A stretch of DNA of 54,857 bases from Treponema sp. (GCA_024400955.1 JAKSLY010000016.1:1-54857), one strand, 5' to 3'; positions 17,269 through 25,797 are shown, numbered from the stretch's first letter. Notes: generated by a model from the sequence alone, not told the origin. Numbers and translations: made by a program.

Positions 17269-18327
17269 AGTTACTGCTCCTGCAGAATATGCTCCGCTTG
17301 CCGGCCACCAGTCCCAGCACCATTCAAATACGTTTCCGCTCATATCATAAAGTTTTTTAGCATTTTCACTCTTTTTCTTTACTTCATGAGTCTTTGAGCC
17401 TGCATTTGAAGAATACCATGCATAGTCTCCAAGACTTGCTTCTGCATTGGTTCCGCTCCATGCAAGGGCATCAACTGTTGCATCCCCTGCTCTTGCAGCA
17501 TATTCCCATTCTGCCTCTGTCGGGAGTCGGTAACCGTTTGCAGTCCAGTTGCATGTTACTGCATCCCATGCTGCATCACTTGAATTTGGAATTGAACCCC
17601 ACTCTGCAGGATCTGTTTTTCCGCCGATTGTGTAGCATGGTGTCAAACCTTCTTTAATAGAACGTTTGTTGCAATAAACGATTGCCATATACCAGCTTAC
17701 CTGTTCTACAGGACGATTTTCCTGGACTTCTCCAGCTACAACCTTTTTATCTGCATCTTCTCCAACAAAGTAGCTTGGATTTGTTCCCATTACATCTTCG
17801 TATTCTTTCTGTGTTACTTCGTGGTCACACATATAGAATGCCTTTGTAAGTGTTACAGTATGAACTGGCTTGTTGGCATCATATCCCTGGTTGCTTCCCA
17901 TCTGGAAGTTTCCTGCTGGAACCAAAACAAAATCTGCTGCTACAGCTGGAACTTTTATTGTATAGCTTGCACTTGCAACTGCACTATCATTCATTCCGTC
18001 CTTTACGGCAACTGCCTTAAGTGCTACGGCAGCGGTAATGTTGATTGCAGATGTGTACTGTGTGCCTGCTGCTGTTGGTGCAGTACCGTCAGTTGTATAA
18101 TAGATTTTTGCCCCAGTTGTTGTACAAGAAATTGTTACTTCTGTTCCGGTTGCAACTTCACCTGCGGCAACGCTGAATGTTGGTGTTGCTACGGTTTCCT
18201 TTACAGGCACTGGCGTTTCTACTACTACTACAGGGTCATCATCACTGTCATGGGAGCAGCCAAACATTCCAAATGCAAGAGTTGCGGCAACTGCAATTCC
18301 TGCGGCTTTTTTCAAAATACTTTTCAT
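17113..18327 (-). CDS. Variable lipoprotein with FGE-type C-type-lectin domain (TvpA-like, candidate DGR target)
   Basis: 404 residues from ATG 18327, fixed by GGAGG 7 bases upstream and a lipoprotein signal ending at Cys 24 (LAFGMFGC). About 45-125: a chitobiase C-terminal-like/Ig-like module (TTTGAKIYYTTDGTAPT). About 130-404: a formylglycine-generating-enzyme (FGE/SUMF1) fold (VPAGNFQMGS, HEVTQKEYEDVMG, RLPTEAEWEYAARAG, MSGNVFEWCWDWW, RRVGRGGSYRD, GFRVCR). The paired active-site cysteines of true FGE are not evident, so it is probably a binding protein. Architecture and the C-terminal pattern RGGS-variable-GFRVCR match T. denticola TvpA, a surface lipoprotein diversified by a retroelement. 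The last 156 bases differ sharply from the rest in GC and codon use. No reverse transcriptase or template repeat is in the window. Confidence 0.8.
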   Translation of the reverse strand: MKSILKKAAGIAVAATLAFGMFGCSHDSDDDPVVVVETPVPVKETVATPTFSVAAGEVATGTEVTISCTTTGAKIYYTTDGTAPTAAGTQYTSAINITAAVALKAVAVKDGMNDSAVASASYTIKVPAVAADFVLVPAGNFQMGSNQGYDANKPVHTVTLTKAFYMCDHEVTQKEYEDVMGTNPSYFVGEDADKKVVAGEVQENRPVEQVSWYMAIVYCNKRSIKEGLTPCYTIGGKTDPAEWGSIPNSSDAAWDAVTCNWTANGYRLPTEAEWEYAARAGDATVDALAWSGTNAEASLGDYAWYSSNAGSKTHEVKKKSENAKKLYDMSGNVFEWCWDWWPASGAYSAGAVTDPRGDALGSRRVGRGGSYRDASGRCAVFYRSGSNPFVQGYILGFRVCRTAN

Positions 18328-18378
18328 CGTATTCCTCCAATTAGTATTAGATTCCGAATCAAGGTCGGAATGACAGAT

Positions 18379-18433
18379 AAAAAAAAGGCACAGCCCTTCA
18401 CGCAAATTTTTTCTGCGTAAAAAACTGTGCCTT
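18379..18433 (-). terminator. Minus-strand terminator-like hairpin upstream of the variable lipoprotein gene
   Basis: AAGGCACAG (18385-18393) and CTGTGCCTT (18425-18433) enclose an inner ACGCA/TGCGT pair. On the minus strand the stem is followed by T8. No minus-strand gene lies upstream; it either insulates the lipoprotein gene or ends a non-coding RNA. The adjoining bases 18341-18378 and 18450-18475 include a palindromic ATGCTGAA/TTCAGCAT repeat-like unit. Confidence 0.6.
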
Positions 18434-18506
18434 ATTATTTCCGTAAATAGATGCTGAAATTAATTCAGCATGACATGTTATTGATGAAAGACTGTTATAC
18501 CACGAG

Positions 18507-18553
18507 CGAGTTTTTACGTTGCAAAAACTCGGTAGCAAGCGCCAGCTTGCGCC
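18507..18553. repeat. Palindromic intergenic module, copy 1
   Basis: Hairpin CGAGTTTTT (18507-18515)/AAAAACTCG (18523-18531) followed by hairpin GCAAGC (18535-18540)/GCTTGC (18545-18550) and the word GCCCA. The same two-hairpin order recurs at 18916-18998. Confidence 0.6.
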
Positions 18554-18609
18554 CAAATGAGCAAATGAGCAAATGAGCAAATGAGCAAATGAGCAAATGA
18601 GCAAATGAG
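18554..18609. repeat. Tandem repeat, seven 8-bp units
   Basis: Seven perfect consecutive copies of CAAATGAG. The unit length is not a multiple of three. Not inside a credible gene; the minus-strand frame across it (18398-18604) is a by-product. Copy number is likely to vary by slippage. Confidence 0.95.
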
Positions 18610-18706
18610 GGTATTCTTTGATAGAACTTTAGTCAACATCTTTACAATTTTAACATGAAATTTTCAATTCTTCCACAGAAATCTCAAACACACCAACTCC
18701 ACTCAC

Positions 18707-18735
18707 TTGAACAGTATACAGGTATACGGTATAAT
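18707..18735 (+). promoter_or_regulatory. Orphan sigma-70 promoter with an operator-like spacer
   Basis: TTGAAC (18707-18712), 17 bases, TATAAT (18730-18735). The spacer holds two copies of the palindrome GTATAC (18714-18719 and 18722-18727), a plausible repressor site. No protein gene follows; the next feature is a hairpin series ending in a terminator. Confidence 0.6.
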
Positions 18736-18741
18736 TAAACT

Positions 18742-18819
18742 ATTGGAAATGCCCTTACAGGCGCGTGCGCAGCATAGCTGCTTCGAGACTCACTAAAAAC
18801 AGTCCACCGGACTGTTTTT
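18742..18819 (+). ncRNA. Candidate small RNA, about 80 bases
   Basis: Begins at the start point predicted from the promoter at 18707-18735. It contains GCGCGTGCGC, a hairpin GCAGC/GCTGC with a 3-base loop (18769-18781), and a perfect 11-bp terminator stem, AAAAACAGTCC (18795-18805) with GGACTGTTTTT (18809-18819). No open frame of note. It may instead be a member of a mobile palindromic repeat family. The bases from 18820 to 18915 hold nothing else I can name. Confidence 0.4.
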
Positions 18820-18915
18820 GCCTTTTCAAGGCCGTTCCCTATCTCCCGACTCAGTCGAAAAGTTACAATGTAATTTTCTGAAATTTGATTATGGGAGGCT
18901 TGCATTTAAAGACTG

Positions 18916-18998
18916 CGAGTTTTACTGTTTTTTGCGAAGCAAAAATGGGAGCATTGCGACCAAAGTAAAACTCGGAGAGCAAGCGTTAGCTTGCGCCC
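18916..18998. repeat. Palindromic intergenic module, copy 2
   Basis: CGAGTTTTAC (18916-18925) pairs with GTAAAACTCG (18965-18974), enclosing an inner TTTTGC/GCAAAA hairpin; GCAAGC/GCTTGC (18979-18994) and GCCCA follow, as in copy 1. The inner hairpin is an insertion relative to copy 1. Confidence 0.6.
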
Positions 18999-19028
18999 AG
19001 TTCTTTCCTACCTTTACAAGTAGAAGAG

Positions 19029-19067
19029 AAAAAAATGACCGCCCCAGTCTGACACACTGTAGCGGTC
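19029..19067 (-). terminator. Terminator-like hairpin, minus strand
   Basis: GACCGC (19037-19042) with GCGGTC (19062-19067), inner CAGT/ACTG, and on the minus strand a following T7 tract. No minus-strand gene precedes it. Bases 19068-19250 show nothing I can assign. Confidence 0.45.
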
Positions 19068-19250
19068 TTGTGTCCGTATAGGACCCAAAAGCTAAAAGTG
19101 GAGATGACCAAATGTTTGGGCATTTCCTTTCTTTTAATATACCACAACAACTTTTTTCCGTCAAATAATCTATCTAATTCTCTGACTTTTCCCGGAGATT
19201 ATTGATTGCTGCCGGTTGACAGGAAAAATGAATATCATAAATACGTTAGG

Positions 19251-19336
19251 GTATGGAACACCTGCGAAGCAGTCCCGCAGGGATGGAGCGATAGCGGAAG
19301 TGTGGAACACCCGACCCGCTTTAGCGGGGAACGCCC
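19251..19336 (+). repeat. Intergenic repeat family, copy A
   Basis: GTATGGAACACCTGCGAAGC, CGCAGGGATGGAGCGATAGCGG, GTGGAACACCCGACC, a CCGCTTTAGCGG hairpin, then GGAACGCCC. Closely parallels copy B (33972-34087) and more loosely copy C. Confidence 0.6.
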
Positions 19337-19374
19337 TTTGTGTAAGATTCCACAGCCATGCCTATCAAAAAGAA

Positions 19375-19403
19375 TTGTAAATTCCTCCAAGGTGAATTAT
19401 AAT
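19375..19403 (+). promoter_or_regulatory. Promoter of the chemoreceptor gene
   Basis: TTGTAA (19375-19380), 17 bases, TATAAT (19398-19403). An inverted repeat AAGGTGA (19389-19395)/TCACCTT (19424-19430) spans the -10 and start point and could be an operator. Confidence 0.7.
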
Positions 19404-19470
19404 TAAAATAAAAGAAACAATTCTCACCTTGCCTAATTCCTTTGCACATCTAGATTTTTGGAGTATGACC

Positions 19471-21537
19471 ATGTCCCTTTCACGTAAAATTGCAGTTAAA
19501 GTTGCAATCCCAATGCTTGTGCTGTTCGTCCTGATCTTCACCATGCTTAACAACTCCCTCCAGACGTACATCAAAAAATCTGAACAGGACATCCTTCTGA
19601 AAAAAGCCGATTCCATTGAGCTGCAGATCATGCAGGAGCTTAACACCATCACGAGAGTCATCAAGGATGCCGAAGTTTTCATCCAGGGAAACTTCAACAA
19701 CAGCGAGGCTATTCTTGATACCCTTACAAGGCTTTCGGGCCAGTTTCCCGATACCAACGGATTCTACGCAGGCTTTGAGGACGGAAGATACATTGACGGC
19801 GGCGGATGGATTCCTGATGAAGGATGGAATGCAAAGGAACGCGACTGGTACATCAGCGCAAAAAATGCCGGAGGAACCGTGTTCTTTACGGAACCATACC
19901 TTGACTCCCAGACAAACTGGACCTGCATAAGCATTGCAAAGGCATTTAACGGCCCTGACGGAAAACTTGCAGGCGTAATTTCCTTCGACTACTACTTCAA
20001 CCTGATTCAGGCAATAATTGAAGACAAGCTCAAGGCAGACCAGTCCGGATTCATCATCAACGACAAGAGCGCCTTTGTTTACCACAAGGACTATTCTGTA
20101 GAAAACAGCCTCAGCACCATTGAAAACGGTAAGTACAGCGACTTTTCAAGAGACATCACCAGCGGCAGCCTTTCCTTTTCTCCAAGGGAATTCCTTGGCA
20201 ACAAATTTTACTTTACTACAAACAAGATTGACGGCACCGACTGGCATCTTGTGTTCGGAATTACAAAGGCTGAGATGGAATCCAATTCACACAAGATAAT
20301 GAATGTGCTTCTTGTTGGATTCATCATCCTGTTCCTGATTCTTGTAGGATTCATATTTGTTTCCCTAAACAAGTCCATAAAGCCGCTTAAAAACACGGCT
20401 GTTTCCTTCAAGGACATTTCAGCCGGAAATGCAGACCTTACTAAACGCATTGAAAGCCTTAACTCCAAGGATGAGATTTCCGATGTTGTAAGCGGCTTCA
20501 ACCAGTTTGTTGAAAAACTCCAGGCCATCGTCAGCGGAATCAAGACTTCCAATGGTAACCTCATTCAGATGGACAGGAACCTTCAGGACTGCACAAGAAA
20601 CACCGCAGGTTCCATCGATGAAATAATCGGAACAATCAACGAGGTGGGCAAGCAGATTGTACTCCAGTCGCAGAACGTTGAAGAAACCTCGGGTGCCGTT
20701 GACATGATTTCACAGAACGTGGAAGTCCTTGACAGAACCGTCAAGAATCAGTCAGAAAGCGTTTCCATGGCATCTTCTGCAGTTGAGGAAATGATCGGAA
20801 ACATCACAAGCGTAAACACTTCAGTTTCCAGAATGTACCAGTCCTTCGAGGAATTCAACCAGCAGGCCCAGACAGGCGTTAAGGTTCAGGCCGAAGTTGA
20901 CCAGTTCATAAAGCAGATCATAGACCAGTCAAAGATGCTTCAGGAAGCAAACTCGGTAATCGCATCAATTGCAGCCCAGACAAACCTTCTTGCCATGAAT
21001 GCCGCCATTGAATCGGCTCATGCCGGAGAAGCAGGAAAAGGATTCGGTGTAGTTGCCGACGAAATCCGCAAGCTTTCAGAAACATCAAGTTCCCAGTCAA
21101 AGACAATCGGAGACCAGCTGGCCAACATTACGCAGACTATCGAAAACATTGTCGAGGGGGCATCTTCTTCAAGCAAGATTTTCAGTTCCGTAAGCGAAAA
21201 GATCCAGTTCACCAGCGAGCTTGTACGCCAGATTAAGGCTGCCATGGATGAACAGGAAATCGGTTCAAAGCAGATTCTTGATTCCCTAAGAACCATGAGT
21301 GATGCCACCACCGACGTTCAGAATTCTTCTTCCGCCATCATAAAGCAGCAGACCGAAATTGCACAAAAGGTATCAAGCCTTCTTGAATCAACTTCGGTAA
21401 TAAGCAGCAGCGTTGATTCCATGGGAACCGAAGCCCAGGAAATTGAAAAGACCGGAAACATGCTTTCAGAAATTTCTTCAAAGATGCAAAATTCCATCAG
21501 CATCATCGGAGAACAGATAGACGAATTCAAGGTTTAA
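19471..21537 (+). CDS. Methyl-accepting chemotaxis protein with dCache-type sensor
   Basis: 688 residues. Start set at ATG 19471 because GGAG (19460-19463) is 7 bases upstream; the ATG at 19465 would be too close. Segment order: transmembrane helix (about 10-30); periplasmic dCache_1 sensor (about 35-280; the [22 protein letters not shown] run is typical, with ligand-binding character); second helix (about 285-308); HAMP (about 310-362); a long cytoplasmic signalling domain with the conserved hairpin tip [36 protein letters not shown]. No C-terminal CheR-binding pentapeptide. dCache domains of this kind often sense amino acids or small organics. It is isolated from other chemotaxis genes. Confidence 0.95.
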   Translation: MSLSRKIAVKVAIPMLVLFVLIFTMLNNSLQTYIKKSEQDILLKKADSIELQIMQELNTITRVIKDAEVFIQGNFNNSEAILDTLTRLSGQFPDTNGFYAGFEDGRYIDGGGWIPDEGWNAKERDWYISAKNAGGTVFFTEPYLDSQTNWTCISIAKAFNGPDGKLAGVISFDYYFNLIQAIIEDKLKADQSGFIINDKSAFVYHKDYSVENSLSTIENGKYSDFSRDITSGSLSFSPREFLGNKFYFTTNKIDGTDWHLVFGITKAEMESNSHKIMNVLLVGFIILFLILVGFIFVSLNKSIKPLKNTAVSFKDISAGNADLTKRIESLNSKDEISDVVSGFNQFVEKLQAIVSGIKTSNGNLIQMDRNLQDCTRNTAGSIDEIIGTINEVGKQIVLQSQNVEETSGAVDMISQNVEVLDRTVKNQSESVSMASSAVEEMIGNITSVNTSVSRMYQSFEEFNQQAQTGVKVQAEVDQFIKQIIDQSKMLQEANSVIASIAAQTNLLAMNAAIESAHAGEAGKGFGVVADEIRKLSETSSSQSKTIGDQLANITQTIENIVEGASSSSKIFSSVSEKIQFTSELVRQIKAAMDEQEIGSKQILDSLRTMSDATTDVQNSSSAIIKQQTEIAQKVSSLLESTSVISSSVDSMGTEAQEIEKTGNMLSEISSKMQNSISIIGEQIDEFKV

Positions 21538-21566
21538 AGATAACACTAAGAATCCCAGTAAAAATC

Positions 21567-21637
21567 AGGCCGGCCGCTGCACTGAAGTTGAAGTGAAATG
21601 CACTTCACACTTCACACAACGGTCGGCCTCTTTATTT
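21567..21637. terminator. Terminator between convergent chemoreceptor and anti-sigma genes
   Basis: AGGCCGGCCG and CGGTCGGCCT form an outer stem around an inner GAAGTG...CACTTC hairpin, followed by CTTTATTTT on the plus strand. Confidence 0.65.
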
Positions 21638-22093
21638 TCATTCCGCAGCCTTGCGGACATTGCTCTGCTTAACGAAAAAATCCATGTTCATTCCGATAAA
21701 GAGCATGCAGTAAACCGTGATGATGAAGGCAACAAAAATGCATCCAAGGCTCTGCAGTTCCGGAAAATATTTTCCTGCAAAAAAAGTGGAAAGCACCATG
21801 CATGCAACAAGGATGATGCCTATGACGAGCCAGTAAAGGATAGGTACCTTCTTTTCCCTCGTGCTTCCGGGATAAAGCTTTTCCTTTACGTCGGAAATGG
21901 CTGCATAGACAAAGGGATTTTCCTCGCTGCTTTGTGCAGAAAGAATTTTCTCTGCCTGGGTAAAAAGCCTGACGCTGCTCCTGCATTCGCTGCATGTCAT
22001 CAGGTGCTTTGTAACCCACAAAGGAATTCGCTCATGCCTGTCCAGCTCCAAAAAGCGGTCCATCACTCTTGAACATTCTTTCTTCTCAGCCAT
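21638..22093 (-). CDS. Zinc-finger anti-sigma factor, two transmembrane helices
   Basis: 151 residues. The ZAS motif HLMTCSEC (His-x3-Cys-x2-Cys, about residues 30-37) marks an anti-sigma domain that clamps an ECF sigma factor at the membrane. Two hydrophobic helices (about 86-105 and 115-137) follow, with almost no periplasmic sensor between them, so the signal may be sensed in the membrane or through other proteins. The ATG follows the sigma gene stop by three bases, with GAGG/AAGG just upstream; the pair is cotranscribed. Confidence 0.85.
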   Translation of the reverse strand: MAEKKECSRVMDRFLELDRHERIPLWVTKHLMTCSECRSSVRLFTQAEKILSAQSSEENPFVYAAISDVKEKLYPGSTREKKVPILYWLVIGIILVACMVLSTFFAGKYFPELQSLGCIFVAFIITVYCMLFIGMNMDFFVKQSNVRKAAE

Positions 22094-22096
22094 ACC

Positions 22097-22675
22097 TTAC
22101 CTCAACTCCTTAAGTTTTTCATAAAGCATTTTCTTTGCATTGAATATGTGGGTCTTGATCGTATTGACAGGGATTCCCGTAGCTTCGGAAATATCCTCAT
22201 AAGTCATGCCGATAAAAAAATGCATTTCCACGCAGCGAGCGTATTTTTCCGGAAGTTCTGCAATGGCATCGTTTACGGCCTGACGGGTGACTTCCCTGAT
22301 TCCATGTTCTTCCGAAGTCCCATAGGGAGATTCAATGGCCTCGCTGTCTTCGTAAAGGAGGCTTTCCGTTGGCTTTGTCCTTGTCTTCAGGTTAAGCCCC
22401 GTATTGAATGCAATTCTTGTAAGCCATGTGGAAAATTTACTTTCACCCCTATAGCCTGCAAGGTTGTCAAACACTTTCAGAAAGACATCCTGAACAAAGT
22501 CATCCATGTCATTCCGGTCAAAGAAAAAACGCCGTCCAATAGCCTCCACCCTCTTCTTGTGCAGAAACATCAGGGTGGAAAAAGCGCTGGAATTCCCGGC
22601 AAGGGATTCCCTTACAAGATATTTGTCACGGGCAATAACAAGTAAATTTTCCAGGGGGGAAAATTTATTTGACAT
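22097..22675 (-). CDS. ECF RNA polymerase sigma factor
   Basis: 192 residues, typical ECF length. Region 2 (about 28-92): AFSTLMFLHKKRVEAIGRRFF, DMDDFVQDVFLKVF and the -10-reading segment KFSTWLTRIAFN. Region 4 (about 135-187): LPEKYARCVEMHF, MTYEDISEATGIPVNTIKTHI. No region 3, as expected. Its start overlaps the preceding small membrane-protein gene by 11 bases. Neighbours suggest control of envelope or lipid functions, by inference. No upstream target promoter could be assigned. Confidence 0.92.
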   Translation of the reverse strand: MSNKFSPLENLLVIARDKYLVRESLAGNSSAFSTLMFLHKKRVEAIGRRFFFDRNDMDDFVQDVFLKVFDNLAGYRGESKFSTWLTRIAFNTGLNLKTRTKPTESLLYEDSEAIESPYGTSEEHGIREVTRQAVNDAIAELPEKYARCVEMHFFIGMTYEDISEATGIPVNTIKTHIFNAKKMLYEKLKELR

Positions 22676-22997
22676 TGGATACCAGTTTATAGAAAATCAG
22701 GATCATTATTCCAAGGGCCAGGGGAATCAGTCCGCCAAGGAGGGCATAGGAAATTCCCGAGACGATTGCAAAGACAAGGGAGATGACAAATCCCACTCCA
22801 ACAAGGCAAAGGCCCGTAAGAAGGGAAAAAATCTTCCAGTCAAAAACCGGAGGATTGTAGGTGTTCTTTGTAATCCTCAGCTTGATTTCGCCGTGCTTCC
22901 AGAGGAGTGCAAAAAAGACAATCACTGCCGAAAAAAAGATTCCGACAATGGGAACAAGTGAAATGATTACCTGTGCTGCAGGATATGCCTGGTTCAT
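22665..22997 (-). CDS. Small hydrophobic membrane protein of unknown function
   Basis: 110 residues from ATG 22997 (GAGAGG about 8 bases upstream). Three to four hydrophobic segments: about 8-30, 48-72 and 78-105, joined by a short cytoplasmic-looking loop WKHGEIKLRITKNTYNPP. No family recognised. It sits between the thioesterase and sigma-factor genes and overlaps the latter by 11 bases, so it is translated as part of that operon; it could be an accessory sensor for the sigma system, which is speculation. Confidence 0.75.
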   Translation of the reverse strand: MNQAYPAAQVIISLVPIVGIFFSAVIVFFALLWKHGEIKLRITKNTYNPPVFDWKIFSLLTGLCLVGVGFVISLVFAIVSGISYALLGGLIPLALGIMILIFYKLVSNVK

Positions 22998-23017
22998 AAA
23001 ATACCTCTCTATTTTTT

Positions 23018-23797
23018 TTAGTCCGCGTAGAAAAGCTCGCATTCAAAGGAATTTTCCATTTTTCCCTCCGAATCCGGAACATCTTTCTTGCCAACGACGA
23101 CAATCCGCCTGTTCTCGTCATCAAAGGCTCCGTATACGTGCATTATCTCATTTTTCCTGATTTCTTTACAGAAGTTCAGGCGAAAATCACTTATGTTCTT
23201 ATGCTGATATTCTTCCGGCAGAAAATCCAGGGCAAAGTTGATGTACCTGGCATTCGTAAGATGCTCGTTTGGATCCAGGTGGGAAAGAAGAATTTTCTGG
23301 TCCCCGAGAAACTGAAGGTTCTCCACAAGCTTTATCTTTCCCGGCTTGCGTTCAAATTCCGAAGTCCTGTCGGTCCTTGCAAGGCACTGGAATTCACCGG
23401 GAACAACTATGGCACGGGTCCTTGGTTCAACAATTACCCACAGGCTTTTTCCTTCTATTAATACGTCTCCAGTTTCCGAAATAAATTCATAATGCCGCAT
23501 GAGCTGGACGCCTTCCGGCTTTTCTTCCCTCACTCTTACGGTCATTACCTGGTTTTCTGCAGGCAGGCTGTTTATGTGTATGGAAGCCCTGGACACCATC
23601 TGCACGTAGCCCATTTCATTCATCTTCTTCCTGTCAAAGCCCTTCTGGGCATACAGGTCTATGGCATAATCGGCGCAGTATTCCATTATTTCCGCAAGAT
23701 GAATAGCTCCATTTGCACCGCACTGTCCAAAAAGAACCTTTGTTTCTGCGCAAATTTCAGTTCCATCGTCTGTCAAATAGTTCTTGAATTCCTTCAT
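23018..23797 (-). CDS. Acyl-ACP thioesterase
   Basis: 259 residues. Hydrolyses acyl-ACP to free fatty acid and ACP. The double hot-dog fold is recognisable: first half with the YCADYAIDLYAQKG helix, second half beginning at LSHLDPNEHLTNARYINFALDF, where the Asp/Asn-x-His and downstream Asn/Tyr residues match the catalytic block of the plant FatA/FatB and bacterial family (PF01643). Length is normal for a bacterial member. First gene of a four-gene operon (thioesterase, small membrane protein, ECF sigma, anti-sigma). It faces away from the acyl-CoA synthetase gene, so released fatty acids could be reactivated there. No clear ribosome site at the ATG. Confidence 0.88.
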   Translation of the reverse strand: MKEFKNYLTDDGTEICAETKVLFGQCGANGAIHLAEIMEYCADYAIDLYAQKGFDRKKMNEMGYVQMVSRASIHINSLPAENQVMTVRVREEKPEGVQLMRHYEFISETGDVLIEGKSLWVIVEPRTRAIVVPGEFQCLARTDRTSEFERKPGKIKLVENLQFLGDQKILLSHLDPNEHLTNARYINFALDFLPEEYQHKNISDFRLNFCKEIRKNEIMHVYGAFDDENRRIVVVGKKDVPDSEGKMENSFECELFYAD

Positions 23798-24015
23798 GCA
23801 AATTTTGACACTAAAAATGAAAAAAAGTTTTAAAAAAATGAGATTTTATGTAAAATAACGGGTATAATGGAATGAAGGCATAAAAATTCATTTTTTTTAG
23901 GCCGAATTTAAAACCTTTTTGAGCTATAACGCATCTAAATTCATATAGGAAGGGGCAGCCTGACACCTTGCTTTTGGAGCATTCCCCGATTCCGGTAATT
24001 TTTTTGGAGAGCACA
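23798..24015 (+). promoter_or_regulatory. Divergent control region of thioesterase and acyl-CoA synthetase genes
   Basis: AT-rich. A perfect TATAAT at 23863-23868 points toward the synthetase gene, without a good -35. TTTTTGGAGAG with GGAG at 24006-24009 is the synthetase ribosome site. I see no clear operator. Confidence 0.4.
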
Positions 24016-25722
24016 ATGGAACTTAGCCACGAATTTTTAGTTGACGACAGAGAGTATAAGGACTACGACGACTTCAACAGGAACTGCAAGATCAAGACAA
24101 TTCCTGACTTTAACTTTGCATACGACATTGTAGACCGATATGCCAAGGACGACCCAAACAAGCGCGCCCTCGTATGGATTGACGATAATGGGGAAGAAAA
24201 GACTTTCTCTTTCAATGAAATTTCCCTGGAGTCAAAGCGTGCTGCATACTGGCTTGCATCAAAGGGAATCAAGAAGGGTGACACCGTAATGCTCATCCTC
24301 CGCCGCCGCTACGAATGGTGGATCCTGATGCCTGCCCTTCACAGAATCGGTGCCATCGTAATTCCAGCCACTGACCAGCTTCTTCAGAGCGACATCGAAT
24401 ACAGAACAAATGCCGCCGACGTAAAGATGATCATTTCCTACGACAACCCGCACATTCAGGAAGAGATAGAAAAGTCCATGGCAAAATCGCCTACGGTAAA
24501 GAATCTTGTTACAGTTGGAAAGGTAATGCGCGAAGGATGGATTTCATTCCATGCTGAATATGAAAACCTTCCTGCTGAATTCCCACGCCCTGTGGGAGAT
24601 GCCGCAACCCACAACAAGGATCCAATGCTCCTTTACTTTACGTCAGGAACTTCAGGCTATCCTAAGATGGTTCTCCAGGACTTTGACTATCCTCTCGGCC
24701 ACATCATGACTGCAAAATACTGGCACGGAGTTATCGAAGACGGACTCCACCTTTCAATCGCAGAAACCGGTTGGGCAAAATCAACATGGGGCAAGCTCTA
24801 CGGTCAGTGGATTGCAGGTACAGCCCTCTTTGTTTACGACATGAACAACTTCAAGCCTACAAAGATGCTTGAGATGATTTCAAACTTTGGGCTTACGACA
24901 TTCTGTGCTCCACCTACAGTTTACCGCTTCCTCGTGCGCCAGGATTTGAGCAAGTACGACCTGAGCAAGTGCGTCCGCTTCAGTACGGCAGGAGAAGCAT
25001 TGAACAGCGAAGTATTCAACAAGTGGCTTGAATTTACTGGGAAGAAAATCTACGAAGGCTACGGTCAGACTGAATCAACAATCATCTGCGGTAACTTCAT
25101 GGAATACAGCGAGATCAGGCCTGGTTCAATGGGTAAGCCAAATCCCCTTTACAAGGTTGAAGTTCTCAATCCAAACAACAAGCCAGTCCCTGCAGGAGAA
25201 ATCGGTGAGCTTTGCATCCACGTTGAAGACGGAAGGCCTTTCGGACTTCTCATGGGATACCACAAGGATGTGGTTCTTACAGCCAATGCCTTTGACGGTG
25301 GAGTTTACCACACTGGTGACAACGTTTACATGGATGAAGACGGATACGTTTGGTTTGTCGGCCGCAAGGATGACATCATCAAGACTGCAGGTTACCGCGT
25401 AAGTCCTTTTGAAGTTGAATCAATCCTCCAGCAGCATCCTGCAGTTTTGGAATGTGCCGTAACAGGTGTTGAAGATCCAAAGCGCGGCATGTCCGTAAAG
25501 GCAACCATCGTCCTCTCTCCGGGATATGAAAGCAAGGATGCAAAGGAAATGGAAATCGAGCTTTCCACATTTGCAAAGGAAAACACTGCAATGTACAAGT
25601 GCCCGAGAATCTTTGAATTCGTAAAGGAACTTCCAAAAACAATCAGCGGTAAGATCCGACGTGTTGAAATCCGCGAGAAGGACAAGGGCAAGGATACAAA
25701 CCAGATCAAGCAGGAATTCTAA
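24016..25722 (+). CDS. AMP-forming acyl-CoA synthetase (medium-chain type)
   Basis: 568 residues from ATG 24016, chosen for the GGAGA six bases upstream; sixteen more codons are open upstream but unsupported. Activates a carboxylic acid to acyl-AMP and then acyl-CoA. Core motifs in order: YFTSGTSGYPKM (AMP-binding loop, about 209-220), YGQTES (about 350), HTGDNVYMDEDGYVWFVGRKDDIIKTAGYRVSP (hinge and C-terminal domain), and PKTISGKIRR with the catalytic Lys near the end. The N-terminal region resembles medium-chain and acetyl-CoA synthetase-like AcsM proteins. Chain length is not predictable. Codon use suggests strong expression. Monocistronic, ends at a terminator. Confidence 0.92.
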   Translation: MELSHEFLVDDREYKDYDDFNRNCKIKTIPDFNFAYDIVDRYAKDDPNKRALVWIDDNGEEKTFSFNEISLESKRAAYWLASKGIKKGDTVMLILRRRYEWWILMPALHRIGAIVIPATDQLLQSDIEYRTNAADVKMIISYDNPHIQEEIEKSMAKSPTVKNLVTVGKVMREGWISFHAEYENLPAEFPRPVGDAATHNKDPMLLYFTSGTSGYPKMVLQDFDYPLGHIMTAKYWHGVIEDGLHLSIAETGWAKSTWGKLYGQWIAGTALFVYDMNNFKPTKMLEMISNFGLTTFCAPPTVYRFLVRQDLSKYDLSKCVRFSTAGEALNSEVFNKWLEFTGKKIYEGYGQTESTIICGNFMEYSEIRPGSMGKPNPLYKVEVLNPNNKPVPAGEIGELCIHVEDGRPFGLLMGYHKDVVLTANAFDGGVYHTGDNVYMDEDGYVWFVGRKDDIIKTAGYRVSPFEVESILQQHPAVLECAVTGVEDPKRGMSVKATIVLSPGYESKDAKEMEIELSTFAKENTAMYKCPRIFEFVKELPKTISGKIRRVEIREKDKGKDTNQIKQEF

Positions 25723-25743
25723 AATTCCATCCTGAATTGAATA

Positions 25744-25783
25744 GGCATCTCTAAAAGGCATTTTTAGGGATGCCATTTTTTTT
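25744..25783 (+). terminator. Rho-independent terminator after acyl-CoA synthetase
   Basis: GGCATCTCTAAAA pairs with TTTTAGGGATGCC (25744-25774, one mismatch or G-U), followed by T8. Confidence 0.88.
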
Positions 25784-25797
25784 GCCCGCCTGACCGG

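Noticed and set aside
17113..18327. True formylglycine-generating enzyme
   Set aside because: The fold is FGE-like, but the paired active-site cysteines are not evident, no sulfatase is near, and the lipid anchor plus variable C-terminus point to a binding protein.
18398..18604. 68-codon minus-strand frame with an eight-residue repeat (LICSFAHL)
   Set aside because: The repeat is simply the 8-bp tandem array read in three frames; no ribosome site.
18818..19081. 87-codon plus-strand frame in the repeat-rich gap
   Set aside because: It begins inside a terminator, crosses two palindromic modules and has no protein-like composition.
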